This document shows, one piece after another, positions 9,301-15,243 of a stretch of 19,415 nt of DNA. The notes beneath the pieces are model-generated. The model did not search any database. It saw only the letters and a program-made list of their open reading frames with translations, and had not been told where the DNA came from. The translations under genes and the position numbers were made by a program. The stretch comes from Cloacimonetes bacterium SCGC AAA252-N17. Its GTDB lineage: Bacteria > Cloacimonadota > Cloacimonadia > JGIOTU-2. Numbering within the stretch: position 1 is the stretch's first letter; each line of letters starts with the position of its first letter. The stretch covers positions 14,355 through 33,769 of the forward strand of contig ASNI01000023.1 of assembly GCA_000404785.1 (NCBI GenBank), in the 5' to 3' direction.

Positions 9301-11396
9301 CCAAGTTTAACAGTTCCAGAATACGATGTTAAATCAATTGTAATATGTTCGCCTGTTGTAGAAATATCCGCAAATGAAGGTGTGGTTGTATTATCCCAGA
9401 TTTGCAATGCATTTGCAGAAGTCCAGGTTGCCCCATTATCAGTTGAGATTATAACTGCATATTTATCATCATCACCCACACTTTCTGGTGGATTGGTATT
9501 ACCATAATCAGTTAATGCCAGATCAAACTCTAATTGATAGTCTGTTTTTGCACCTAAATCAATAGGTGGTGTTATCATCCATTCTTTACGGTTTGTTGAA
9601 TAAACATTACATTTTGCTGCACCTGTAGTCCCGACATTAGCAAAACCATCCGCAAACCAATAACAAGTGGTTGTTGAAGTAAAAGTTACCGGAGCTTCAA
9701 GAAGTCCTTGTGCTTTTGACCAATTAGTCGGGTACCAACTTGAGAAATCTTCAATGAATGGAGGTGTTAAAGTAGGATCTGCTTCTGTTGTGAATGACCA
9801 TACAGGACCATCAGTTTCTGCTTTTGCACTATTCTTACATACTACTCGCCAGAAATATTCAGTAGAATATGACATTGTACCAGGGTCGTATGTTTCAACA
9901 TTTAAGTTATCAATTACTTTAACTGAAGCATCTTTGTCTGTAACTAATGTTTCATTAGTACTAAAATAAACATCAACTGTTTCAGTAGCAAATCCATTTG
10001 TCCATGTTAAATCAGCAGTATTTGAAACATCAATATCATCATCTGCAGGGTCAGGATTTGATGGTGCCCCTGGTGGAAGAAGTACTATTGGAGGATAATG
10101 AACTGCATCAAGATACATGTAACTATAGCCCGTTCCTGTTTCTCCTAAGAAACCTAAATAGTAATCACCCTTTGTTACAAGTGAAGATACATCAACAGTA
10201 TATTTTGCAAAAGTAGTTGTCATAGTTACAGTTTCAAGATCTGTCCAAGTGGTTGCATCTGAAGAATACTGAATTTTTAATGTGCCAGCAGAATAATAAT
10301 GGCAATAGAAATCAATAAAATCATACGCATGAGTTATAGAAAGTTTAGGTGTGACAAGTCTTGATTGAGCGCCTGTTGTAGATGTGTAATATAATCGGGC
10401 TTGTTTACTTCCATCGGGAGGACTTCCATAAGAATATTGTGCCCAGTCGTTACCAACAATATTTTGAACCTGCCAACCTGCAGGAGGAAAAGCGTCTTCA
10501 AAACTTTCAAATAAATATCCTGATGGATATTCGGTTGTGAAACTCCAGATAGGTCCATTAGTTGTTAGTTTTGTGGCGTTATGAGCAATTACCTGCCATT
10601 CATATCCTGTTGCATAGCTTAAACCAGAATAAGCATAACTGCCGGAAGCTCCAGCAGCATAACCTGTTACAACCTCAACCATACTTCCTGCTGGACCTAA
10701 CAATAAGTCATAAGTGTCTGTATCAGCACCAAAATCCCAGGTTAAATTCCCAGATACTGCTACTCCAGTGGCAGCATTTGCAGGGCTTGGGGTTGTGGGG
10801 TCGCCGGGTGCACCTGCAATTTGATAATGAAGTCGGATATTGGATTTATAATAACCCCGGGATCCGGTAACTTCCGGGAAAGTATCATCAGCATATTTGT
10901 ATTTAGCTGTGTTAGTTGTGGAAGTATAACGGAAAGTAGGATAACCAGTTACGTAATCTCCATCGTAATTCTGCCAGTAAACGATAAGGTTGTCGGTTCC
11001 ATCGTAAGAAAATGGTGTATCCAGTACAATGTCATGCCAGCCGCCGCCATTAGATAGAAAATTTCCATCATAAACCTGAGTGAAACCGGCAGTAACCGGA
11101 TCATCATAAGTCGCATCAGGAAAAATGGCATCAGTTGTGTGTTTCATGTAGATCTTTTGATTGAGCAAAAGATGGTTTGCAGGTGTATTTCCAACGTAAT
11201 AGGATATCTTATTAATGTCTATAGCAGAACCTATTTCCGTTTGCAGGTAAATAACCTGCGACCAGGAATAATCATATAAGCCATTAGTTGGAACTGAATA
11301 TGTTGCAGTTGTCCCAGTTCCAATTTCAACATAGGCACCAAAAGCCAAACTTGCTGTAAACAGCATAATCGTTAAAATCAATACAATTTTTTTCAT
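6330..11396 (-). CDS. Giant secreted adhesin-like protein (Fn3 / choice-of-anchor J / ASH)
   Basis: 1688 aa from the ATG at 11394-11396. An upstream in-frame ATG at 11432 would add 12 basic residues ahead of the signal peptide MKKIVLILTIMLFTASLAFG, and Shine-Dalgarno AAAAGGAA favours the shorter form. Approximate domains: N-terminal beta-sandwich 20-195; Fn3 200-290; four choice-of-anchor-J or cleaved-adhesin modules near 297-435, 550-722, 918-1075 and 1180-1328 (motifs FESFEDAFPPAGW, IEDFSSWYPTNW, WTEGFEG, YQDFATWLPADW), separated by Fn3 modules ending in WSFTT or TFTT; an ASPM-SPD2-Hydin domain 1332-1437 (FGNVPYNKTPTQVFTLSN); a cysteine-rich PPC-like domain to ~1580; a final Fn3; and a basic tail SNQSRKRK. 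There is no type IX sorting domain. Surface adhesion is inferred from architecture only. Confidence 0.87.
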   Translation of the reverse strand: MKKIVLILTIMLFTASLAFGAYVEIGTGTTATYSVPTNGLYDYSWSQVIYLQTEIGSAIDINKISYYVGNTPANHLLLNQKIYMKHTTDAIFPDATYDDPVTAGFTQVYDGNFLSNGGGWHDIVLDTPFSYDGTDNLIVYWQNYDGDYVTGYPTFRYTSTTNTAKYKYADDTFPEVTGSRGYYKSNIRLHYQIAGAPGDPTTPSPANAATGVAVSGNLTWDFGADTDTYDLLLGPAGSMVEVVTGYAAGASGSYAYSGLSYATGYEWQVIAHNATKLTTNGPIWSFTTEYPSGYLFESFEDAFPPAGWQVQNIVGNDWAQYSYGSPPDGSKQARLYYTSTTGAQSRLVTPKLSITHAYDFIDFYCHYYSAGTLKIQYSSDATTWTDLETVTMTTTFAKYTVDVSSLVTKGDYYLGFLGETGTGYSYMYLDAVHYPPIVLLPPGAPSNPDPADDDIDVSNTADLTWTNGFATETVDVYFSTNETLVTDKDASVKVIDNLNVETYDPGTMSYSTEYFWRVVCKNSAKAETDGPVWSFTTEADPTLTPPFIEDFSSWYPTNWSKAQGLLEAPVTFTSTTTCYWFADGFANVGTTGAAKCNVYSTNRKEWMITPPIDLGAKTDYQLEFDLALTDYGNTNPPESVGDDDKYAVIISTDNGATWTSANALQIWDNTTTPSFADISTTGEHITIDLTSYSGTVKLGFYAESTVSNADNDLFVDNVQVREIPSYLEPTNLTATDIGIKSAYLGWTENNTPPATTWDIEYGATPFTPIGIPTFSTITNPHNLTGLTISTEYAWYVRADCGSGNYSTWTGPNTFTTSDGKAINPDPPNNAMNVDVTAKTFDWDDVIDSFGYTIKIGTATGLSDIVNNANCPTSTYTFTGADWDYNDDYYWTITTYYTAKDVVIGDEWKFTTKCEAISTFPWTEGFEGMASVGAGVIPDCMAEDGDWTTADAPSTYNRQPRTGSKYIYTNYYADDWLFSVPFDLTVGTSYDFLFWYITDGLSGWTTLEVKYGTGQTSGDMTTAIGTPVSGPTNTTYVEYRGTFVPSSTGTYYIGIHVVCDNYTPWYISFDDLKLELTPSCPAPTNPYTDAITDTGANFNWTAGGTEPNWNIEWGAAGFVQGTGTMISNTTDNPYTLTGLSSATMYDWYVQADCDGGTSKEESAWAGPSTFTTTGSYSLPYYQDFATWLPADWTISGGTNWIQGTGAFAGGTAPEAKFYWFPGTVATQRLISPPIDTQGETSINIEFRHFLDWFDVPFTIMLQTTSNGGVTWNTTSFNHVNPVGDIGPEFQSIMVNNADVGSENFQCAFVFDGDSYNLDNWYVDDVAVIVSPPPTLEITPSPYDFGNVPYNKTPTQVFTLSNIGVGTVTVNSASAITLSGDPEFTIVGTYFSNTPGVIPPDTVTVEVQFAPGAEIGYSTVLSVVWAGSVKSQTDVTLTGDGCTPVANDDCVNATPIVGPYPVSGSGSNECAYIDCPGLLDWNTIWYEIELPYGCNDVEITICAVDTDPASVGIILMDDCACDDYIVRQDGLGAGWITCPSTFLGYNMIFPSITGPTTMLWPAYLVGADGGIAFDYEINVTPCVTPNAPEDINVVVAGSNVTVSWTYHSELTYTVYSDTDPYGTFITVEGTGIAADHLDITPIPGVPTFYRVTCDNPPKRMYSDGIGITEQAPKVIAPTRTDPSNQSRKRK

Positions 11397-11490
11397 TTTG
11401 TTTTTCCTTTTAAATTTTTTTGTAGTTAACATAATAAATTCCTAATTAAGACATTAGCAATTTTTCATAACTTATTTTTTTCATTTCCAA

Positions 11491-11550
11491 TTGAATAAGT
11501 AATATTTTATACAAATTGATTAACATATTAAATAAAACATCCTTTTTAAA
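11491..11550. repeat. Duplicated AT-rich leader, copy 1
   Basis: About 60 bp nearly identical to 12182-12241 (TACAAATTGATTAACATATT core, then AATAAARCATCC). A further weak match continues to TTGTCAAAT about 80 bp beyond in both copies. Copy 1 lies about 95 bp upstream of the giant gene's ATG. Confidence 0.75.
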
Positions 11551-11678
11551 TTTTATTAATAAAAAATTTATGACAAATGTGATTTATTAAAATTAATTTG
11601 TCAAATATTTGTTTAATCAATACATTTTTTTCATTTTTAAATTCATTTCTAAATTTTCTTGTTTTTTTGTACCATTAG

Positions 11679-11725
11679 ACCCGTTGGATAGTTCATCCGT
11701 CAGCTGACGGATAAATCCTACGGGT
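11679..11725. repeat. Nested palindrome downstream of DUF2442
   Basis: The inner perfect 18-bp palindrome ATCCGTCAGCTGACGGAT at 11695-11712 is flanked by outer arms ACCCGTTGGAT and ATCCTACGGGT with one mismatch. It lies 16 bp past the stop of the DUF2442 gene. No T-run follows on the minus strand, so it may be a repeat element rather than a terminator. Its core resembles the TCCGCCAGCTGGCGGA palindrome found elsewhere here. Confidence 0.7.
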
Positions 11726-11737
11726 TTAAAAATTTAC

Positions 11738-11750
11738 TCTGTTAGGCTTT
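11738..11750. repeat. Inverted 13-bp arm at the DUF2442 stop
   Basis: TCTGTTAGGCTTT, exact reverse complement of 12088-12100. It contains GTTAGGC (11741-11747) and overlaps the DUF2442 stop codon. Together the two arms bracket a 363-bp unit holding the DUF4160 stub and DUF2442. Confidence 0.7.
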
Positions 11751-11984
11751 TTTGCTTTCAAGATATAGAGTATCAGGACACAAGTCTTGTCCATTTTTCC
11801 ATTGAATACTTCCCAGGAATGGCTTTACTGAATTGAAGAGACTCATATTCTTTAACTCTTTGAATATACCAATCCGCCAGCTGGCGGATGGCTTCATATC
11901 AAATATCCTAACTTCATCATCAGTGAATATCAAAGTTAGTGAATAATCAGGATTTGGTTTTACAGATTTGACTCTTGGATTCAT
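11742..11984 (-). CDS. DUF2442 protein with a palindrome inserted in a loop
   Basis: 80 aa, close to usual DUF2442 length. Recognisable blocks are MNPRVKSVKP, GIFKEL, SLFNSVKPFLGSIQW and NGQDLCPDTLYLES. DUF2442 genes commonly pair with DUF4160 genes in small toxin-antitoxin-like units; the molecular role is not established. Here the partner is reduced to a stub just upstream (11998-12045). After MKP, where relatives as I remember them have about four residues before GIF, this protein reads SASWRIG, encoded by the 18-bp palindrome at 11872-11889. There is no good Shine-Dalgarno before the ATG, consistent with former translational coupling to DUF4160. Inverted GTTAGGC/GCCTAAC sequences flank the unit, the downstream one overlapping the stop codon. 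Confidence 0.82.
   Translation of the reverse strand: MNPRVKSVKPNPDYSLTLIFTDDEVRIFDMKPSASWRIGIFKELKNMSLFNSVKPFLGSIQWKNGQDLCPDTLYLESKKA
11872..11889. repeat. 18-bp palindrome inside the DUF2442 gene
   Basis: ATCCGCCAGCTGGCGGAT, a perfect palindrome whose core TCCGCCAGCTGGCGGA is identical to those at 12347-12362 and 12537-12552. Here it is translated as P-S-A-S-W-R-I. Confidence 0.85.
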
Positions 11985-11997
11985 AGGTTGTAGAGTC

Positions 11998-12045
11998 CTA
12001 TTTCAGTTTCAAGATAATACCGAAGAACATTGATATTACAGCCAT
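11998..12045 (-). pseudogene. DUF4160 gene remnant
   Basis: Reads MAVISMFFGIILKLK then a stop. This matches the typical beginning of DUF4160 proteins (MPxISMFYGIxI...). The remaining ~65 residues expected for the family are missing, and the DUF2442 ATG follows 13 bp after the stop. Most simply the gene was cut by a deletion that joined its first codons to the DUF2442 start. Too short to call with certainty, but the order DUF4160 then DUF2442 is the one expected. Confidence 0.65.
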
Positions 12046-12087
12046 AATAGAATCTTCTTTCTAAATTTACTTGAATTTTTAACTTTC

Positions 12088-12100
12088 AAAGCCTAACAGA
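12088..12100. repeat. Inverted 13-bp arm upstream of the DUF4160 stub
   Basis: AAAGCCTAACAGA, partner of 11738-11750. Flanking bases do not extend the match, so the pair is short but perfect. Confidence 0.7.
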
Positions 12101-12181
12101 TTTTTCCGCTCATCCATCCAATCATTCATCCAATCATCCATTTTATTGCGGATTGCCTATTTATGAAGTTATCCATTGAAC

Positions 12182-12241
12182 TTGAATTAAGTAATATTAT
12201 ATACAAATTGATTAACATATTAAATAAAGCATCCTTTTAAA
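12182..12241. repeat. Duplicated AT-rich leader, copy 2
   Basis: Second copy of 11491-11550. Read on the minus strand it contains a perfect TATAAT (within TATATAATATT). It sits upstream of the DUF4160 stub, so the decayed pair lies between the two leader copies. Confidence 0.75.
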
Positions 12242-12327
12242 ATATATTTTTCTTTGATTGCATTATTTTATATTCAAAAAAGGGTTGTCAAATTTTTTGT
12301 TAATATTTGTTTTAAAGTGTTTTTATA

Positions 12328-12370
12328 ATTCGCCTGTCTGGGCGTATCCGCCAGCTGGCGGAGAAGACTG
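12328..12370. repeat. Palindromic element with TCCGCCAGCTGGCGGA core
   Basis: Same layout as 54-92: ATTCGCCTGTCTGGGCGTA, then the perfect 16-bp palindrome (12347-12362), then GAAGACTG. The core differs from the TCCGATTTATCGGA form at the left end of the window. Confidence 0.8.
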
Positions 12371-12418
12371 AATCGAAATGAAGACGGAAAGGATCTAACA
12401 AGAGGATAGATCAATGTT

Positions 12419-12571
12419 TTTGGGAGACTCTTCGACAAGCTCAGAGTGACAATTCTCTTTGGGAGATTCTTCGCGGAGTTTACACTGAGCAAAGCGAATG
12501 TGCTCCAGAATGACAATTTCCTTTGCCAGATTCTTCTCCGCCAGCTGGCGGATCCAGAGTGACAATTTCTT
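12419..12571. repeat. Three tandem mosaic repeats with exchanged centres
   Basis: Units begin near 12419, 12458 and 12522. Each starts TTTGSSAGAYTCTTC and ends CAGARTGACAATT, but the centres differ: GACAAGCT in unit 1, a 30-bp stretch from GCGGAGTTTACACTGAGC in unit 2, and the TCCGCCAGCTGGCGGA palindrome (12537-12552) in unit 3. The irregular spacing and non-identical flanks rule out a CRISPR array. Confidence 0.75.
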
Positions 12572-12586
12572 TTGTTCTTGATTATA

Positions 12587-12620
12587 TTTTCGTGATTATT
12601 CGTGTTAATTCGTGGTTAAC
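12587..12620. repeat. 10-bp phased TTCGTG repeat
   Basis: Three 10-bp units, each containing TTCGTG, ending GTGGTTAAC. The same phasing appears in reverse orientation inside the 590-aa gene near 18957-18980. Confidence 0.75.
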
Positions 12621-12673
12621 AATAAAACCTCCCGGAAAATCTGAGCGGTTATATTTAATTTGTAAGTAATTTT

Positions 12674-13651
12674 TTATGTAAGTGTTGCCACCATTACTGC
12701 TTCAATCGTCCACAAGCGGTTCTCCGCCTGATCGAAAACCCTCGAATAACTACTTTCAAAAACCTCATCTTCAACTTCACAGATATCGGGATATTTCTGT
12801 GCGATTCCAGTTTTCAAATTGTGGAATGAAGGAAGGCAGTGCAAGAATATTACATCCTCTTTCCCGGTTTTCTTGAGCACATCCATTTTAATTTTATAAG
12901 GTTTCAACAAACTGATCCGCTCCGGTATCTTATCCTCTTCCCCCATTGAAGCCCAGATATCCGTGTAGATCACATCACAATCCTTCACACCGTCTGCAAT
13001 TGCTTCTGTTACTGTAATACAAGCACCGCTTTCTTTTGCATACACTTCACATTCTTCCACAAGATCCCGATCCGGAAAAAGAGACAAAGGTGATACCACA
13101 CGAAAATCAATTCCAACCTTTGCGGCGCCTATCATAAGAGAATTCGCTACATTATTACGTCCATCTCCTACATAAGCGAATTTGATATTTTCCAGATTGC
13201 AAAGCTCTTCTTTAACGGTCATGAAATCCGCTAATATCTGAGTGGGATGATAGAGATCGGTCAAGCCATTCCACACAGGAACGCCTGAATATTCAGCAAG
13301 CAGCTCGACAGTTTTCTGTTTGAATCCGCGGAACTCGATGGCATCGAACATTCTTCCAAGTACGCGTGCAGTGTCCTCAACTGTTTCCTTCCCGCCCAAT
13401 TGAATATCATTTTTCCCAAGATATTCTGTATGAGCTCCTTCATTCACAGCAGCAGCGACAAAGGCGCATCGGGTTCTGGTCGAACTTTTCTCAAAAAGCA
13501 GCGCAATATTCTTACCCTCGAGTTTCTTTTTCAATGTGCCGTGAGCTTTATGTTCTTTGAGTTCAAGAGCTGAATCAATAAGAAAAAGTATCTCCTTTTT
13601 GGAATAATCTTTCAGTGTTAATAAACTTCTTCCTTTCAAATTTACAGTCAT
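12674..13651 (-). CDS. argF: Ornithine carbamoyltransferase
   Basis: Transfers the carbamoyl group of carbamoyl phosphate to ornithine, giving citrulline; cytosolic, arginine synthesis (a catabolic ArcB role cannot be excluded from sequence). 325 aa, normal for the family. Visible motifs: carbamoyl-phosphate loop STRTRC (57-62), HPTQ (135-138), D-I-W-A-S-M-G (221-227), HCLP (261-264) and the C-terminal NRLWTIEAVM with its arginine at 312. DTARVLGRM and EFRGF are typical of the ArgI/ArcB-like subgroup. It starts 16 bp after the kdsD stop with Shine-Dalgarno GGAGG (13656-13660), so it is co-transcribed with kdsD. No other arg gene is in the window. No convincing terminator follows. Confidence 0.95.
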   Translation of the reverse strand: MTVNLKGRSLLTLKDYSKKEILFLIDSALELKEHKAHGTLKKKLEGKNIALLFEKSSTRTRCAFVAAAVNEGAHTEYLGKNDIQLGGKETVEDTARVLGRMFDAIEFRGFKQKTVELLAEYSGVPVWNGLTDLYHPTQILADFMTVKEELCNLENIKFAYVGDGRNNVANSLMIGAAKVGIDFRVVSPLSLFPDRDLVEECEVYAKESGACITVTEAIADGVKDCDVIYTDIWASMGEEDKIPERISLLKPYKIKMDVLKKTGKEDVIFLHCLPSFHNLKTGIAQKYPDICEVEDEVFESSYSRVFDQAENRLWTIEAVMVATLT

Positions 13652-13667
13652 GTATCCTCCGCTTTTT

Positions 13668-14639
13668 CTAATTCTCCGGTACTATCCCTGCTCGAATCAG
13701 ATCGTGCATATGCAGCATTGCGATCGGTTTATGGTCTTCATCTACAACCGGTATCATTGTGATTGAATATGTTTCCATTACTTCGAGGGCTTCGATGCCT
13801 GAGGTTTCCGGTGTTATCGTTTTGGGGTCTTTTGTCATCAGCAGGTGCACTTTTTCATGAAAAGGGTTCTCGAACTTTTGAAATATCCTTCGCAGGTCGC
13901 CATCGGTAATAATTCCAGTCAACTTGCCCTTCTCATTAATGATGCTCACGCATCCCAATCCTTTTGAGGTCATCTCCAAAATTGCTTCTTTCAATGTTGC
14001 TTCTTCCAAAACGACAGGATTTTCTTTTCCTGCATGCATGACATCATGAACAGCGAGAAGCAGCCGTTTTCCAATTATTCCTCCGGGATGGAGCACTGCG
14101 AAATCTTCCTGGCAGAATTGCTTCTCCTGCAATGCGATCGTTGCGAGCGCATTTCCCATTGCCAGTGCAGTTGTTGTGCTTGCCATCGGCACGAGTCCAA
14201 GTGGTTCAAATTCCTTTGGAACACCAATATCAATAACCGCATCGCTCATTCTGCCAAGTGAGGAATCAGGATTACCGGTCAAACATATTATCGAGATTTT
14301 CTTACCTTTAAAATAAGGAAGAATTTCCATCAGTTCTGCGGTTTCACCGCTATTCGAGATCATCATTACAACATCGCTGTCATCCACCATACCAAGGTCG
14401 CCGTGAATGGCTTCTGCGGGATGAAGAAAGATCGAAGGTGTTCCAGTGCTGGCAAATGTTGCAGATATTTTTCTTCCTATAATACCGGTCTTACCCATGC
14501 CTGTGACTACGATTTTACCCTCACAGTTCAGGATAAGTTCCAACGCTCTGTCGATGTTATCATCGAGCTTTTCTGCAATTGCTTCTACTGCCTGAGCTTC
14601 CTTTTTGAGAAGCTCTTTAATTTTATCTATATTTTTCAC
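13668..14639 (-). CDS. kdsD: Arabinose-5-phosphate isomerase (KdsD/KpsF)
   Basis: Converts ribulose 5-phosphate to arabinose 5-phosphate, the first step towards KDO for lipopolysaccharide or capsule; cytosolic. 323 aa from a GTG at 14637-14639. An in-frame GTG two codons earlier (14643-14645) would sit inside the Shine-Dalgarno AGAGG, so the later start is preferred. Residues 30-180 form the SIS domain with VVTGMGKTG and HPAEAIHGDLGMV, and ~200-320 two CBS domains (VMHAGKENPV, GLGCVSIIN, GIITDGDLRR, SITMIPVVDE). The active-site residues I recall for E. coli KdsD fall at K50, H79, E102, E143 and H184 with a constant offset of nine. Presence implies a Gram-negative envelope with KDO. argF follows 16 bp downstream. 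Confidence 0.94.
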   Translation of the reverse strand: MKNIDKIKELLKKEAQAVEAIAEKLDDNIDRALELILNCEGKIVVTGMGKTGIIGRKISATFASTGTPSIFLHPAEAIHGDLGMVDDSDVVMMISNSGETAELMEILPYFKGKKISIICLTGNPDSSLGRMSDAVIDIGVPKEFEPLGLVPMASTTTALAMGNALATIALQEKQFCQEDFAVLHPGGIIGKRLLLAVHDVMHAGKENPVVLEEATLKEAILEMTSKGLGCVSIINEKGKLTGIITDGDLRRIFQKFENPFHEKVHLLMTKDPKTITPETSGIEALEVMETYSITMIPVVDEDHKPIAMLHMHDLIRAGIVPEN

Positions 14640-14661
14640 GATCACCTCTGAACACTTAATT

Positions 14662-14701
14662 TTTCACCACAGAGAGCACAGAGAGCACAGAGAGCACAAA
14701 G
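14662..14701. repeat. CACAGAG-type intergenic repeat, three 9-bp units
   Basis: AGAGAGCAC repeats exactly three times (14671-14697) after TTTCACCAC. This is the reverse strand of the CTCTGTGG words in the 1-605 region. It fills the 58-64 bp between the GxxExxY gene and kdsD. Confidence 0.85.
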
Positions 14702-14703
14702 AA

Positions 14704-15078
14704 CTATAACTTAAATCTTTTAATTCCATCAGTTAGTCTCTTTACATTGAAATTGATCAATAAGCCTGTGGTAATATTTGAAAGTTTCATATATGTTAGA
14801 ATCTGAGCTTTATGAATTTCTCTTATTTCTTCCACTGATTTCAATCCAAGGATAAGTTGACGAATAGGCACATCTTCGCTTTCTACAATTACATCAATTC
14901 GATATCCGCAGTCTAAGTGAACACCTTTATATTCTATTGGTAAAGGATGTTCTAAAGAAAATTTAATATTATTTATAGCTAATTCTCGAGCTAAACATTG
15001 AATGATTTTTCTGGTAAAAGGATCATTCTCCACTTTCTCTGTGTCCTCTGTGGTTATTAATATCTTTTTTTTGCTCAT
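14704..15078 (-). pseudogene. Degenerate GxxExxY-family protein
   Basis: 124 aa, an open frame but lacking the family's defining part. After FTRKII at 21-26 the expected GxxExxY segment (about 20 residues ending LGPGLLESxYE) is missing and the frame continues QCLARELAINNIKF, PLPIEYKGVHLDCGYRIDVIVE and LKSVEEIREIHKAQILTYMKL, all typical of the family. GxxExxY proteins resemble PD-(D/E)xK nucleases. D62 is kept, but the acidic residue of ExK is Gly78 (GLK), and about six extra residues lie between them. Residues 8-17 (TTEDTEKVEN region) come from the CACAGAGGACACAGAG-type intergenic repeat. It is probably inactive; a diverged working gene is possible. Function of the family is unknown to me. 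Confidence 0.7.
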
Positions 15079-15243
15079 TTCTTATTACTTTCTTATTCTC
15101 ATCTTTCACTATTATGAGAGTTATATGTTCACTGGTATAAAGCTCGATATATTACGTCAAATTTTGCACATACTTTTCTCTTGACACATTCCAATATGGT
15201 ATTCCTTAACATCAAACATAAATTATTGCTTGGAGAATAACTG

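Larger units (their letters stand above)
11433..11741. other. AT-rich leader of the giant gene
   Basis: Contains the giant gene's leader, of which 11491-11550 is duplicated at 12182-12241, and the nested palindrome at 11679-11725. No gene. On the minus strand TATAAAAT near 11507-11514 could act as a -10, and a TTGACA (11599-11604) lies further upstream without a well-placed -10. Confidence 0.5.
11985..12673. other. Repeat-rich region without intact genes
   Basis: About 690 bp. It holds, in order, the DUF4160 stub, an inverted-repeat arm (12088-12100), an irregular ATCC/CATT-rich stretch (about 12111-12142), the second leader copy (12182-12241), a palindromic element (12328-12370), three tandem mosaic repeats (12419-12571) and phased TTCGTG repeats (12587-12620). 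A minus frame at 12274-12516 crosses these repeats and is not a believable gene. Confidence 0.75.

Noticed and set aside
12274..12516. 80-aa minus-strand open frame
   Set aside because: Composed of several intergenic repeat elements in succession.
12419..12571. Possible CRISPR array
   Set aside because: Only three units of unequal length, diverged ends, and one centre is a known local palindrome; no cas genes.
12620..12673. Terminator after argF
   Set aside because: The bases around CCTCCCGG do not form a convincing stem followed by T on the minus strand.
15181..15209. TTGACA upstream of the M23 gene as a promoter
   Set aside because: The -35 is perfect but no acceptable -10 lies 16-18 bases downstream.
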